Positions 42,894 through 55,300 of a stretch of DNA of 64,000 nucleotides are shown in pieces. The position numbers and the translations under genes are program-made. The notes beneath the pieces were generated by a model. The model was given only the letters and a program-made list of their open reading frames with translations, had not been told where the DNA came from and made no database searches. This stretch comes from Pirellulaceae bacterium (GTDB lineage Bacteria > Planctomycetota > Planctomycetia > Pirellulales > Pirellulaceae): the NCBI GenBank assembly GCA_020852965.1, contig JADYZV010000180.1, positions 62,001 through 126,000 on the forward strand, read 5' to 3'. The stretch's first letter is position 1. Every line of letters begins with the position of its first letter.

Positions 42894-44843
42894 TCACGTT
42901 TTCAAATTGGAAGGATCGTCGGGATCCAGTAGTGTGGCTTGGCTAAGCGGTTCGGAGGCGGTCGCAGAAGGTTTGTCTGCCTGCGATTCCGCTGAGTTCG
43001 ACTTCGGTACGAGCGCTATGAGTGTATCACCTGGCGCGGGTTCAAACGGGGCGGCAGCGGCACGAACCTTCAAGCGTCGCTCGGAATCCATGGCGAACAG
43101 AATCAATGCTTGCTCTCCATGTCGCGCGCGATATTGTTTGTAGGTAAAGTTCTCAGTCAGCGGGGTGGTCTTGAGCGTCGCCCCTTGTTCAAACATCTGC
43201 TCGATCGCCTGGAAATTGAGGTCCGCGTGGAACAGCAATCGTCCGCGACGGTTTTCGGGGATACTCTGCCAACGACCGTGCGACTTGCCCCGTTTGGCCA
43301 ACTGGAAAACCTGGGCGCGCGAGAAGACGTGCATGTACTCCATGGTGGCCAAAGTGTTGACTTCGTCGCTGGGGGTGACCGCCAGAAAACTGCCGATGCC
43401 AGCTAAATCTTGCTCTTCTTGTACATGTTCGGAAAGTACGTTGCCACATTTAGCATCCAGCCCAGCCATGCGGGCTGCGCTCACGTTGGCAAAATTAGTA
43501 TCGATGAGCACGACGCGGATGTCAAATTTGCGCAGTGCCAGGGCAAGCTCGCGCACCCAACGCGAGGCACCGACGAAGAGAACGCCTTGAGGGTTTGCAT
43601 CAGCCAGTCCCAACCATCGCGCCAGCGGCCCTGCGCCGAGCCCACATAATGTGACGGTACCCAAGATGACCAAAAAGGTGGCGGGAGCAAGCAAGCCTGC
43701 CTTTTCAAAAATAGCGACCGTTCCCGCATCGAGCCCCTCGTGAGCTCGTTCATACAACTTCAAACCGAATACGCTAGCTACCGAAGCGGCCACAATCCCG
43801 CGCGGCGCTACCAAACCAACAAACATCTTCTCGCGCCATGGAATTTTCGTCCCCATGGTGGCCACCACGACACTCAATGGCCTGACGACAAAGATCAATA
43901 GCAAGACGAAGGGAATTCCCCACCAACCGATCTCCATCAGCGCGCTGAGCTGCAATCGAGCGCCCAAGACGATGAACAGGCAGCTAATTAGAAAGACGCG
44001 CAAGTGCTCTTTGAATTCCAACACGTGATCGACACTCACGTAGTTTTGATTTGCAAGGCATATACCGAGAATCGTCACGGTTACTAAACCCGATTCTTCG
44101 CGCCACAGATTGCTTAGCCAAAACGTGGCCAAGGTGACGACCAAGAAGAAAACGCCGTGTAAGAAGTCAGGGATCCAATACTTGCGCAGCGAAAATACCA
44201 GTATGACGGCGGCGGAACAGCCGAGCAGTACGCCAATTCCCAGGGTTTCGAGTACGGTCCGCGCGATCGACAGCCAACTGAGGCTCTCGCTGTGCGTGAC
44301 GACTTCAAATACCAAAACCGCCGCCACCGCACCCACTGGATCGATCAATATCCCTTCCCACTGCAAGATGTTACTGACGCGACGGTTGGGACGGATCTGA
44401 CGCAACAGCGGTCCTACCACGGTTGGTCCGGTGACCATCAGAATCGCTCCCAGCAGCCAGGCCAGTTGCCAACTGAACCCTAATAGGTAGTAGCTCAATA
44501 AGACGGTCAGCCCCCAAGTGATTAACGAGGCGATTCCGATCAAGCGAAAAACCGCCCCGGCACCGCTCCCCAACTGGTTCCAGCGGAGCGTCAAGCCACC
44601 TTCGAACAAGATGATGGCAACCGACAGCGAGACTAGCGGAAAAAGCAGCTTAGGGCCAACCTCGCTCCCCCCTCCGGTCAGTTCGGCCAATATCTGGTCG
44701 GGCGATTTCCACAGCCCTAGACAGAGTCCAAAGCCGAGCAATAAGAGAATGCTCGGAATCTGCAAACGCCATGCTAACCACTGGGCAGCGATGCCAAGCA
44801 GCGGAATGAGTACTAGAAAGAAGGTGAACAAATTCTCGTGCAA
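42894..44843 (-). CDS. CPA1-type cation/proton antiporter with RCK-like C-terminus
   Basis: 649 aa from a TTG at 44843; no ATG or GTG lies between the upstream in-frame stop and this codon, and the hydrophobic first span begins at once, so TTG is the best start. About 12 membrane spans cover residues ~3-405. TGPTVVGPLLRQ and EGILIDPVGAVAAV (the Asp-Pro of the transport site) mark the CPA1/NhaP family. A Rossmann-like segment (VLFVGASRWVRELALAL...VVLIDTN, ~430-540) resembles a TrkA-N/RCK regulatory domain, though the glycine motif is atypical. It probably exchanges Na+ or K+ for H+ at the inner membrane. A small membrane protein gene follows it by 46 nt. Confidence 0.9.
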   Translation of the reverse strand: MHENLFTFFLVLIPLLGIAAQWLAWRLQIPSILLLLGFGLCLGLWKSPDQILAELTGGGSEVGPKLLFPLVSLSVAIILFEGGLTLRWNQLGSGAGAVFRLIGIASLITWGLTVLLSYYLLGFSWQLAWLLGAILMVTGPTVVGPLLRQIRPNRRVSNILQWEGILIDPVGAVAAVLVFEVVTHSESLSWLSIARTVLETLGIGVLLGCSAAVILVFSLRKYWIPDFLHGVFFLVVTLATFWLSNLWREESGLVTVTILGICLANQNYVSVDHVLEFKEHLRVFLISCLFIVLGARLQLSALMEIGWWGIPFVLLLIFVVRPLSVVVATMGTKIPWREKMFVGLVAPRGIVAASVASVFGLKLYERAHEGLDAGTVAIFEKAGLLAPATFLVILGTVTLCGLGAGPLARWLGLADANPQGVLFVGASRWVRELALALRKFDIRVVLIDTNFANVSAARMAGLDAKCGNVLSEHVQEEQDLAGIGSFLAVTPSDEVNTLATMEYMHVFSRAQVFQLAKRGKSHGRWQSIPENRRGRLLFHADLNFQAIEQMFEQGATLKTTPLTENFTYKQYRARHGEQALILFAMDSERRLKVRAAAAPFEPAPGDTLIALVPKSNSAESQADKPSATASEPLSQATLLDPDDPSNLKT

Positions 44844-45220
44844 CGCGGATTCCCAATATGCAAGCGGCTACCAAACGAGCAATTCGTCATAACTTACGGT
44901 ACTCAGCTATCAGGGCAAAGGTGGCTAGCGCTCTGCCCACATCTAAATTTACCGTAGTGGACGAGGTTACGAGTCCCATGGCATTGTAGTGGACGAGGTG
45001 ACGAGTCCCCTTGAATTGTTGGCCTTCAGGGACTCGCTACCTCGTCCACTACTGCCCATGAGCCAGGCTCCGATTGTATCGAAAATGCCAAATTCTCGGT
45101 CTGCGGATGGAGCTCTGGGCCCAAGATTTGCTAAATACCTACGGCGGAGATTATGAGATAAGTAACGAGTGCTAGGCTTGCAAAGCAGATACTCTATCGG
45201 TTCCAGCGTGGATTGCATCA
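44844..45220. other. Divergent intergenic region with GTAG repeats
   Basis: 377 bp between the antiporter (-) and the glycosyltransferase (+); promoters for both should lie here. Beyond the three repeat units (44954-45052) I see no clear -35/-10 pair or RNA gene. Confidence 0.45.
44954..45052. repeat. Three copies of a 24-bp GTAG repeat, two as inverted pair
   Basis: The unit GTAGTGGACGAGGT-NN-CGAGTCCC lies at 44954-44977 (+), 44986-45009 (+) and 45029-45052 (-). Only the two central bases differ. Copies 2 and 3 have a perfect 14-bp inverted match (GTAGTGGACGAGGT) across a 19-bp spacer and could fold as one long hairpin. Confidence 0.85.
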
Positions 45221-46081
45221 ATGTCGAACACAATTACACCTCGGCCTCCGCAAGGCAAAGCGCCAGTCAGCACGCCAGCCCGACGGGCGCTGTGCGAGCA
45301 TCTTGACGACGTCATTGGCCGCATGCAACACGACCTGGACTCGGCCGCTTCGCTGGTGGCTCAAGCTGTCGGTGAAGTCGGTGATCAAACCGCAGTGGAC
45401 GAAGTGGAATTGACCGTCGTCATTCCCGTCTACAACGAACCGGTGACCGTCCTCGAAATAGTCGATCGCGTCCGCGCGCTGCCGATCAGCAAACAAGTTG
45501 TGGTTGTCGACGATGGTAGTACCGACGGCACTAGCCAAGCACTCGAACGGCTCAGCGGACTACCCGACGTGGTCGTGCTGAAACATACCGTCAATCGTGG
45601 CAAGGGAGCGGCCCTGCAAACTGGTTTTGAGTATGCTCAAGGGCGGTTTGTCATCGTTCAAGATGCCGACTTGGAGTACAACCCTCAAGACATCCTGCGC
45701 GTGATCGCGCCGCTTCAAGCGGGTCAGAGTGATGTGGTTTATGGCTCGCGCTATCTGGACAATGCCAAGCAGGACCCCTCGTGGTTGCACCGCCTGGGAA
45801 ATTGGGGATTAACGACTTTCAGCAATCTGCTGACCGGCCACAGGCTGACCGATATGGAAACTTGCTACAAGGCGTTTCGTCGCGATTTGTTGCAGCAGAT
45901 CCGCATCGAGCAAGATCGCTTTGGTTTTGAACCCGAGATTACCGCCAAGCTGGCACAGCGCGGAGTGAAGATTCGCGAAGTCGGCATCTCTTATACCTGC
46001 CGTAGTCGTGAAGAAGGCAAGAAGATCGGTTGGCGCGATCTGTTCAACGCGCTCTACTGCATCGTCCGCTATCGCTTCTAG
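45221..46081 (+). CDS. Family 2 glycosyltransferase (dolichyl-phosphate mannosyltransferase-like)
   Basis: 286 aa. After a ~60-residue N-terminal extension the GT-A fold begins with LTVVIPVYNEP; VVDDGSTDGT (Asp97, Asp98) binds the nucleotide and QDADLEY (Asp148, Asp150) is the metal-binding DxD. YGSRYLD and the C-terminal REEGKKIGWRD are typical of DPM1/polyprenyl-phosphate glycosyltransferases that make a lipid-linked sugar. No C-terminal membrane span is present, so it is a soluble or peripheral form. The donor sugar cannot be told. It precedes P3 by 297 bp on the same strand; a link between the two is possible but unproven. Confidence 0.9.
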   Translation: MSNTITPRPPQGKAPVSTPARRALCEHLDDVIGRMQHDLDSAASLVAQAVGEVGDQTAVDEVELTVVIPVYNEPVTVLEIVDRVRALPISKQVVVVDDGSTDGTSQALERLSGLPDVVVLKHTVNRGKGAALQTGFEYAQGRFVIVQDADLEYNPQDILRVIAPLQAGQSDVVYGSRYLDNAKQDPSWLHRLGNWGLTTFSNLLTGHRLTDMETCYKAFRRDLLQQIRIEQDRFGFEPEITAKLAQRGVKIREVGISYTCRSREEGKKIGWRDLFNALYCIVRYRF

Positions 46082-46378
46082 CAGACACTTACCTTTGACG
46101 CGTCACGTTGCCCCAAATGGTTTAATCCAGTATTGACGTTACCCACTTGTCCATCAGCAGCTTGAGCTCTTCTTGTTAGCTAGCCGCATCGCAAATAAGC
46201 CGCACGACCTACCTGAGCGAAGTATCTTTTCTGACCGTCAACGGCTTCCTTAACTGCGCCGATACGAGTCATCCGATAGCGCGTGCTATGTTTCGTTGGG
46301 GTTGTGCGCATTTAGCATTGAATCGATAAAATCGTCACAATCCCGAGCACCGGAATCAGGTTCATTGGGGTTGAGAGA
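46082..46378. other. Upstream region of P3, nothing firm recognised
   Basis: 297 bp between the glycosyltransferase stop and the P3 start. TTGAGAGA just before the ATG may serve as ribosome-binding site. I could not place a convincing promoter or terminator. Confidence 0.4.
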
Positions 46379-49300
46379 ATGGCCAAGCCAAATACGGGAA
46401 GTCGCTTCGTTGAGCTGCGCCGAAAGTTTCAAGCATGGCTGACCCAGACGGCACCGGCGGGCGCTCTGAGGCTCGACCTACAAGTGCTCGAAGATCGAGT
46501 GTTGTATAGCGCGACGCCGCTGCCCATCGATTCGGCCGAGAGCATCGACGCCAATTTAGATCATCTCGACAGTTCCATGCAGGCCGTCGTAGCCGACCCA
46601 ACCGCCCCTCAGCCCGATGCCTCATCCAGCGGTGCAATAGCTCCATCCACCGACGCTTCGAACTCCAGTTGGATCGCCTCTTTGGATGCGAGCTTAGAGG
46701 GGCTTGATCTGCTACTGGCGGCGCACGATCAGGCTTCCGATACCGACGATCACTCGATCGATGCAATGTGGCCCGACGCTCCGCCGTCGGAATCCTCCCA
46801 TTCCGACGTCCATTCCGACGTCCATTCCGACGTCCATTCCGACGTCCATTCCGACGTCCATTCCGACGTCCATTCCGACGTCCATTCCGACGTCCATTCC
46901 GACGTCCATTCCGACGACGTTCCTACGTCCCCCGATCACCTCCGTCACGAAGTCATCTTCGTACAAAGCACCCTGTACGATCTCGACCGTCTCACCGCAG
47001 ATCTGTTCGATGGCGAACCGCAAGACCGCGTTCTTCACGTCATCACACTGGATCAATCGGCCAGTGGCTTCGAGCAAATCGACGCGGCCCTTGCACAGTA
47101 TTCGGACCTCGACGCGATTCACTTCGTTACTCACGGCACCGACGGTTTTGTCCAGCTTGGCGGATCGTGGCTAACCTACTGGAACGTCGACGCGCACGCC
47201 GCTGATTTGCAACGTTGGGGGATGGCACTCCATGCCGATGGGGACATTCTGATTTACGGTTGCGATGTCGCAGCCAGCCAGACTGGGCAAGGCATGCTCG
47301 ACTCGATCGCCATGCACACTCAAGCCGATATCGCGGCCTCTGCGGATGCCACAGGAAGTGCGTCACGCGGTGGAGACTGGGATTTCGAGTTTTTGCGTGG
47401 AGAAATTGAAACTACCAATGCGTTTGGCATCTTCGTTCAGCAGAGCTACGGTGGACTGCTGGCCACTTTCACCGTCACCAATACCGATGACAGTGGTGCT
47501 GGGTCATTGCGTCAAGCCATTATAGACGCTAACAACAATGCTGGGGCGGACTCGATTGTATTTAACATCGGCACTGGAGCCACGGGCTACGTCGATCCGA
47601 CACCCGGTTCGCCAGGTAGCGGTGATGAGTATTGGGACATCACGTTGACTGCAGCTCTGCCGACAATCACCGGTACGATTACCATCGATGGCACAACACA
47701 GACGGGCTATGTAGCGGGGAGCTTCCTACCGATCATCGTCGACGGTAATAACCATACTGGTGACGGTATCACTCTCTCGAGCACCGCCGACGGTAGCACG
47801 ATCAAAGGACTCGTGATTCGTGATTTCAACGGTAACGGGATTAAAATCGATTCAGGCAGTGACAACAATACGATTACGGGCAACTTTATCGGAAGCCTGC
47901 TCAGTACCGGACTCACCGCTGGCTCGGGGGAAGCAAACACCGGTCGCGGAATCACCATTGCCGGTGCCAACAATACTATCGGAGGCGCAACGGTAGCAGC
48001 TCGCAACGTCATTGCAGGGAATACGAATGACGGAGTTGGAATCGAAAGTGCGACTGCGACTGGAAACGTCGTTCTGGGCAACTATATCGGGGTCAATTCC
48101 ACCGGTGCGACGGCCCTTGGCAACACTGCCCAGGGTGTGTGGATTGGCGTCGGTGCAAGCAATAACACGATCGGTGGAACAGTAGCAGGTGCTGGAAATG
48201 TCATTGGTGGAAGTGCGTATGCAGGCATCGAGATCAACGGCACCGGCACGACTGGCAATAAAATACAAGGCAACTTCATCGGGACGAATTCGACTGGTAC
48301 GATGAACTTGGCCAACGGCGGCAACGGCGTCCTTTTGATTGGTGGCGCGAGCAATAACACGATCGGCGGAGTCACAGCGGGCGCAGGTAACACGATAGCT
48401 TTCAACGCATTCGCTGGCGTGGCCCTCCAAGACAGCGCAACGACCGGTAATTCAATCCTTCGAAACTCCATCTACTCGAACGCTGGCTTGGCAATTGATC
48501 TGGGTTGGGATGGCGTGACATACAATGACATTTCGGATGCCGATGCGGGAGCCAACGCATTGCTAAATTTCCCGATCCTGAAGACTGCTGTGACCACTGC
48601 TGGCGACACCACGATCACGGGCAAAGTTACTGGGCTAGCAAGTACCACGTTCCGGGTCGAGTTTTTCAGCAATCCCTATGGTACGCAGGACAGCACGGGC
48701 TATGGCGAAGCTCGCACGTATCTGGGGGCCACGACAGTTACCACCGACGCTAGCGGGCGAGCTTCGTTCTCTGCCGTCCTAAGCGGAGTGACGCTCGACA
48801 CAGGAGCCACCGTCACTTCGACTGCCACGATCGATTTGGGGAGTGACAACTACGGAAGTACATCCGAGTATGCGGGCAATATTCTGGCGAACAACCCGAA
48901 CTTATTCATCACAGGCTCGTATGTCGGAAACGGCGTCGACAATCGCCAGATTCTCGGGCTCGGTTTCCGACCCGAAGCGATTATCATACTGCCGAACTTT
49001 GATGGTCAAGCAGCGTACATGAAAACCTCGGCGATGGCGGGCGACGCATCCAAAGCGATGACTGGCAATAATGCGCTACAAACCAATCGCATTCAGGCAC
49101 TGACTGGCGATGGCTTTGAGATTGGGAACCATAGCGCCGTGAATCAAAGCGGACAAACCTATCACTGGATCGCCTTTGGCGCAGGCTCAGACATCGATGT
49201 GGGAGCCTATACCGGTAACGCTGCAACACAGGCAGTTACTGGTATAGGCTTTAGTCCCGAGATGGTATGGAGTCTAAACGCAGCGGCTCAAAGTGTTCGT

Positions 49301-52300
49301 TGGGAAAGCTCGCTGTCAACGGCCACCTTTGATTTTAACCAGACAAGCTATGGTACGGCTGGGTTTACCAGCCTGAATGCAGATGGATTCACGGTCGATA
49401 GCAGCACGGCACTCAACGGTAGTGGCAACACGGTCTACTATATCGCCTTCAATCAAAACGCTGACTACTTCTCGCTCAATACTTATGTCGGCAACAGCGT
49501 TAACAATCGCAACATTACGGGCGTTGGCTTCGAGCCAGAGTTGGTGTTCGTTCGCGAGACAACGGGTTCGAATTTTGTCGACTTGAAAACCGAGTCATCT
49601 GGCTACAACACAAATGTTGCGGGCGGATTCGGAAACTTTGGACAGACCTATGCCAACTACATTAAGGCTCTGCAATCCGACGGCTTCCAAGTCGGTACCG
49701 ATCCCGATGAAAACGCTAGTGGCCGTACTTACGCCTACTTCGCTTTCAAGCAACACGACGCACCGCTAATCGTTGACACGACAAGCGACACCAGCGATGG
49801 CACAGTGACTTCGATCAACGCTCTGCGAGCGAACAAAGGTGCCGACGGTAAGATTTCGCTTCGCGAAGCAATAGCGGCTGCCAACGCCACACACAACGGC
49901 ACAATCGCTGATCAAATTCAGTTCAATATCGCCGGCGCGGGAGTCCAGACGATCACGGTTAGTGGCAGCGACTTGCCGACCGTCTCGGATCGCGTCACTA
50001 TCGACGCAAGCTCTCAACCCGGATACGCCGGTTCGCCGCAAATTTCGCTGGTTGCTGGAGCCAGCCGCCAATTTGGATTTCAACTGCTCGCGGGCAGCGA
50101 CTATAGCACCGTTCGCGGTTTCAATATCCAGGGATTCTCAACAGCCGGGATCTACATTGAAAGTTCCTACAACACGATCGCTGGGAACTGGATCGGGGTG
50201 AATGCCACTGGCACCGCCGCTGCGGCGAATGGCAACGGGATTGATATTTGGCAGGGCGACAATAATATCCTCGGTGGAACCGGTACTTACGATCGCAATG
50301 TGATTTCCGGTAACTCGGGCAACGGCGTCGCAATCAATTCGAGTGCCAATAATACTCAAATACTTGGAAACTATGTCGGTCTCAATGCCACCGGCACGGC
50401 AGCGATCGCCAACGGTAACCATGGCCTCGATATCTACAACAGCTCGGGCACGATCATTGGAAACGGTTCCGTTGCGGGTCGCAACGTCATCTCAGGCAAT
50501 ACGGCGCAAGGTATCTTCCTGTACAATTCGGCAAACTCAGTCATTCAGGGCAACTACATCGGCACCAATGCGGCCGGTACTGCCGACATCAATGGGACGA
50601 CTATCAATTTTGCCCAATCGGGTATTGTCCTCACCAATGGTTCAACCGGCAATCTGATCGGTGGCACGACCGCCGCCCAACGCAATGTCATCTCTGGCAA
50701 CAACTGGTACGGTGTCGAGTTTATCGGTGCTGGAACAAGTAACAACTCATTGTTTGGCAACTACATCGGCACCGATGCAACGGGCTTCTTCGCAATCGCC
50801 AACATCTCTGGCGTGTCGATGTACAATGCGGCCTCGAACAACCAAATCGGCAGTGGTGCTGCCGGGGCTGGCAATGTCATTTCCGGCAACCTGACCTATG
50901 GCGTCTTTATCGCCAACAATAACGCAACTGGCAACAAAATCCAAGGCAACCTAATCGGCTTGGCCAAGAATGGCAGTACGATCGTTGGCAACGCAAGTTC
51001 GGGCGTATATATCAGTGACAGCGCTACCAGCAATGTGATCGGTACCGATGGCAATGGAGTGGATGATATTGCCGAACGCAACATCATTTCCGGCAATGCC
51101 AACGGTGTTGAGATTGAATCGGCGGGAGTGACCGGAAACATCGTCGCGGGCAACTACATCGGTACTGACATTACAGGCATGTATGCACGTGCCAACATCG
51201 GGGACGGCGTGCGCATGTTCGGCGGAGCTTCATCCAATACGATTGGCGGCACTGCGGCGTACACCGGAAATCTCATCGGCGGAAACAGTGGTAACGGCAT
51301 TTACATCGGTAGCGGCGGATCCAACACGGTTGCCGGCAATATCATCGGATTGAACGCCAGTGGCGGTGTTGCGGACGGTGGCATTATCAGTGGCAACGTC
51401 GGTTCATGGCAGGGCGAAGGGGATGCTGCAGATACGCGACTAACCGCAAACGGTACTTTGTTCAGCGGCACGACGTTCACAAACGGCCACCAAGGTCAAG
51501 CGTTCCAGTTCGATGGCGTCGATGACTATGTTGAGATCGCCGACAACGTTGCGCATCAACTTCAAACGTTGACGGTATCTGCTTGGATCAAGCCTGATTT
51601 CGCGACGATGGACAACTTCGGCGGGATCGTAATGAAGACTTCGGATGCGACATGGGCCAATGGCTTCGGCTTGTCGCGCGATGGTTCCAACAACGGGGTA
51701 CGATTCTACATCGACAATTGGTCGACCAATTTCGCAAGTGCGACTGTTGCGGACAATGCATGGAGTTTTGTCACCGGAACCTTCGATGGAACGACGGTTA
51801 AGCTCTACGTCAATGGAGTATTGGCAGGTACGGATACCTACACGGGTCCGATTAACTACGCCGCCAGCACACTACGGATCGGTAGCGGATACTCGTCGAA
51901 TCTCACTTGGAAAGGGGGCATCGACGAAGCCAATCTGTTCAATCGCGCCTTGACCGCAACTGAAATCGGCGAGCTGTACCAATACGGACTCAACGTCAAA
52001 TTGGGCAATACGGGCTACGGTGTTAGTATCGTCGATTCCGCTAGCAACCTGATTGGCGGCACTAGCGTGTCCGCACGCAATGTCATCTCGCACAATAGTT
52101 TCGGCATCGTCATTTCCGGCGCGGGTTCGACACTGAACACGGTTGCAGGGAATTACATTGGCACGACCGCTAGTGGAAACAACGCTGCAGGAAACACGTA
52201 CGACGGAATTCAAATCTTTAACAGTTCTGCTGCCAATACAATCGGTGGAGCGACGAGTTCGTATCGCAACATTATCTCCGGCAATGGGGGAGATGGTATT

Positions 52301-55300
52301 CACATCAGCGGTGAAAACAGCGACGGCAACATCATTCGCAATAACTGGGTTGGGATGGGGGCCGATGGCTCAACGGTACTCGGCAACGGTCGCCACGGAA
52401 TCGCGATCATGAGTGGTGCCGACAACACCGTAATTGGTGGAATAGGCGTGGGAAATGTGATTATCGGCTCGAGGCAAAACGGTATTCATATCGATGGCGA
52501 CACAAGCGGCTCGATCATCCAAGGTAACTTCATTGGTACCAATGTGGCTGGATCGGTCGTGGTCGGTAGCGGCGAACATGGAATTTGGATGGGCGGTGGC
52601 GCTACAAACAATACCGTCGGCGATGCGACGTCCGGACTAGGAAACACGATCACCGCCAGCGGACAACTCCTCGGTGCCAAAGGCGCGGGAGTCTACTTGG
52701 ATTCGACTGCAGGAGCTGGTAACACGATCGTTGGCAACGCGAACTTCAACAACGCCGGTCTGGCTATCGACTTGGGCGACGTGGGGGTCACCGCCAACGA
52801 CGCGTTAGACACAGATTCTGGCGCGAACAATCTGCAAAACTTTCCAGTTCTGACTTCAGCAACCACCAATGGCAGCACGGTTCTGGTCAGCGGCAACATC
52901 AACACACTGGCCAGCGTCACCGGGATGGTGATCCACTTCTACGCTTCGCCCAATGCCGGAAACATGAATCGCCGCGATGCCAAGCGTTACCTCGGTTCAA
53001 CAACGGTCAACACCGATGCCAGTGGTAACGCGACGTTTACCAATCTCAGCCTGTCATCGGTAGTCGCGGCAGGCGAAGTCATCACGGCCACCACTACCAC
53101 ACCTGGAGCCAACGGCAGCACTTCGGAGCTTTCGCAGGCCGTCGTCGCCACCCTGACCAGCGGCAACAGCGCTCCAAGCGACTTAAGTATCACCAGCACT
53201 ACAGACGGCGGTTTGACGCTCAATCCCAGTACAATCACCGACAATTACCTGCTTGCCAGCGACGGCGGCGCGATCCTCGGCGGACGCACAGCGCTGACGT
53301 TCGAAGTGCAATTCACGTCGCTCAATCTCACCAATAAAGCACTCGTTTCCTATGCGACTGCAACGTACGACAATGCCTTTACAGTCTACGTTGATGGAAG
53401 CGGCAATTTGCTCGTTTATGTCAATGGTGGGGTGGCGACTTCGAGTGCGATCGACTACCGCACCCTAGCCGATGGCAATCACCAATCGCTCTCGGTGACT
53501 TGGGATCGAACCGGCGGAGCATGGCAGATTTACTCAGCCGGCAATCTGCTCGATAGCGGCGCGGGTTTGGCCACCGGTCAAAGCATCGGCAGCAACGGTG
53601 CTTTGGTTTTCGGACAGGAACAAGATTCACTCCAAGGCGGCTTCGATCCAAGCCAAGCCCTGCAAGCTACGCTGTACGATGCGCGCATTTTTAGCGATGT
53701 GCGAACGGCTGCCGAAATTCAATCGGGAGCACACGCCACACTATCAACCAGCACCAGCGGACTGCTGGCCAATTGGCAATTCCATGACTTGAGCAGTAAC
53801 GGCGTCGTCACCGAATCGGTCGCGGGTAACAACCTCACGCTGCAGCACGTCTATGGCAGTTCATTTACTGCCGGCAATCCGTCGCTGACATTAAGCGTAA
53901 GCGAAGGGGTCGCTAACGGTACCGTGATAGGCACGGTCGTAGGCACTGACTTCGACGCGAACACACTCACATACTCAATTTCGTCACAAACGATCAGCGG
54001 TGCGTTCACGATCGATCCGAACACTGGAGTCATTGCTGTCGCCAACGGCTCGTTGCTCGATTACGAAACGACTCCGACACATTCTGTCACAGTCCGAGTC
54101 AGCGATGGCTCCGCGAGTTATGACGAAGCCGTTGCGATCTCACTTCGCGGCGTCACGCTCGAGCCGACGAGTGGCGTTCCCGGCGTTCAAACCGTTGCCG
54201 AAACGTCAACTTTGACTTTCTCGACTGGCATCGGAAACGCGATTTCAGTCACCGATCAAAATGCCGGGACCAACTCGCTAATGCAGGTCTCGTTATCGGT
54301 CACCAACGGCACCTTCACGCTTTCACAAACAACCGGTTTGACGATTGTTGCCGGTGCTAACGGCGGCAGTTCGATGGTCATCAACGGCACGGAAAGTGCG
54401 ATCAACGCGGCTCTCGAAGGGAGTGTCTACGATCCGGCTACCAACTACAGCGGATCAGCAAACCTACAGATTTCGGCGAGTCTGAATGCCAACCTGGAAG
54501 GACTTTATGATTTCAGGGACAGCACGGCCAACGATCACAGCGCCGGCGCAGCGCAAAACGGGATGTTTTATGGCAACGCAACAACGGTAGTCGATCCGAT
54601 CCATGGCACGTTGCTGCAACTCGATGGCAATCGAGACTACGTCGAGATCAACGGTGTATTCGGCTCTCCCTCGAATGCCACTCTGGCCGCATGGGTCAAC
54701 CTCAACACGGCCAGTCCCAACGGTGCCGAAGTAATCACGTTGGGCGACTCGCTGGTATTGCGACTGGACGAATCTGGTGGAAATGGCGTTTCAGGGGTCT
54801 ACTACAACGGCAGCACGTGGATCTCGATCGCTACTCAGCGGACGCTTGCCGGAACAGGTTGGCATCACGTCGCCTTCTCTTTCGACGACACAAACAATGT
54901 GCAAAGGGTCTATATTGACGGTGAGATCGTGGCCCAAACAACGTCGGTGGATTCGGTTTCATATTCAGGGACTGAAACCCGAATTGGCGCACATCCCGGC
55001 ACCAACGCAACCTGGGATTTCAATGGATTAATCGGTGACGCGCGAATCTACTCGCGAGCCCTATCAGCTAATGAAATCGCATCGCTCGCATCGGGCAACA
55101 TCAGCGACACCGACAACGTGGCGATCTCTGTCACTGGCATCGTCAATGGAACTACTGGCAACGATACCATCAATGTGGGCTACACGGATGCTGAGGGCGA
55201 TCAGGGTACCAGCGGCAATGATCGCATCCACGCGGGCAGTGGCAATGACACGATCCATGGCGGCGATGGCGACGATACGATTAACGCCGACGATGTGACT

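Noticed and set aside
46799-46916. Possible CRISPR array
   Set aside because: The repeats are 12 bp, head-to-tail with no spacers, and in frame with P3; no cas gene is present.
46712-47205. Repetitive frames (GMDV- and RRPF-repeats) over the minisatellite
   Set aside because: They are other-frame readings of the 12-bp repeat; the HSDV frame continues into DUF4347 and is open for 17.6 kb.
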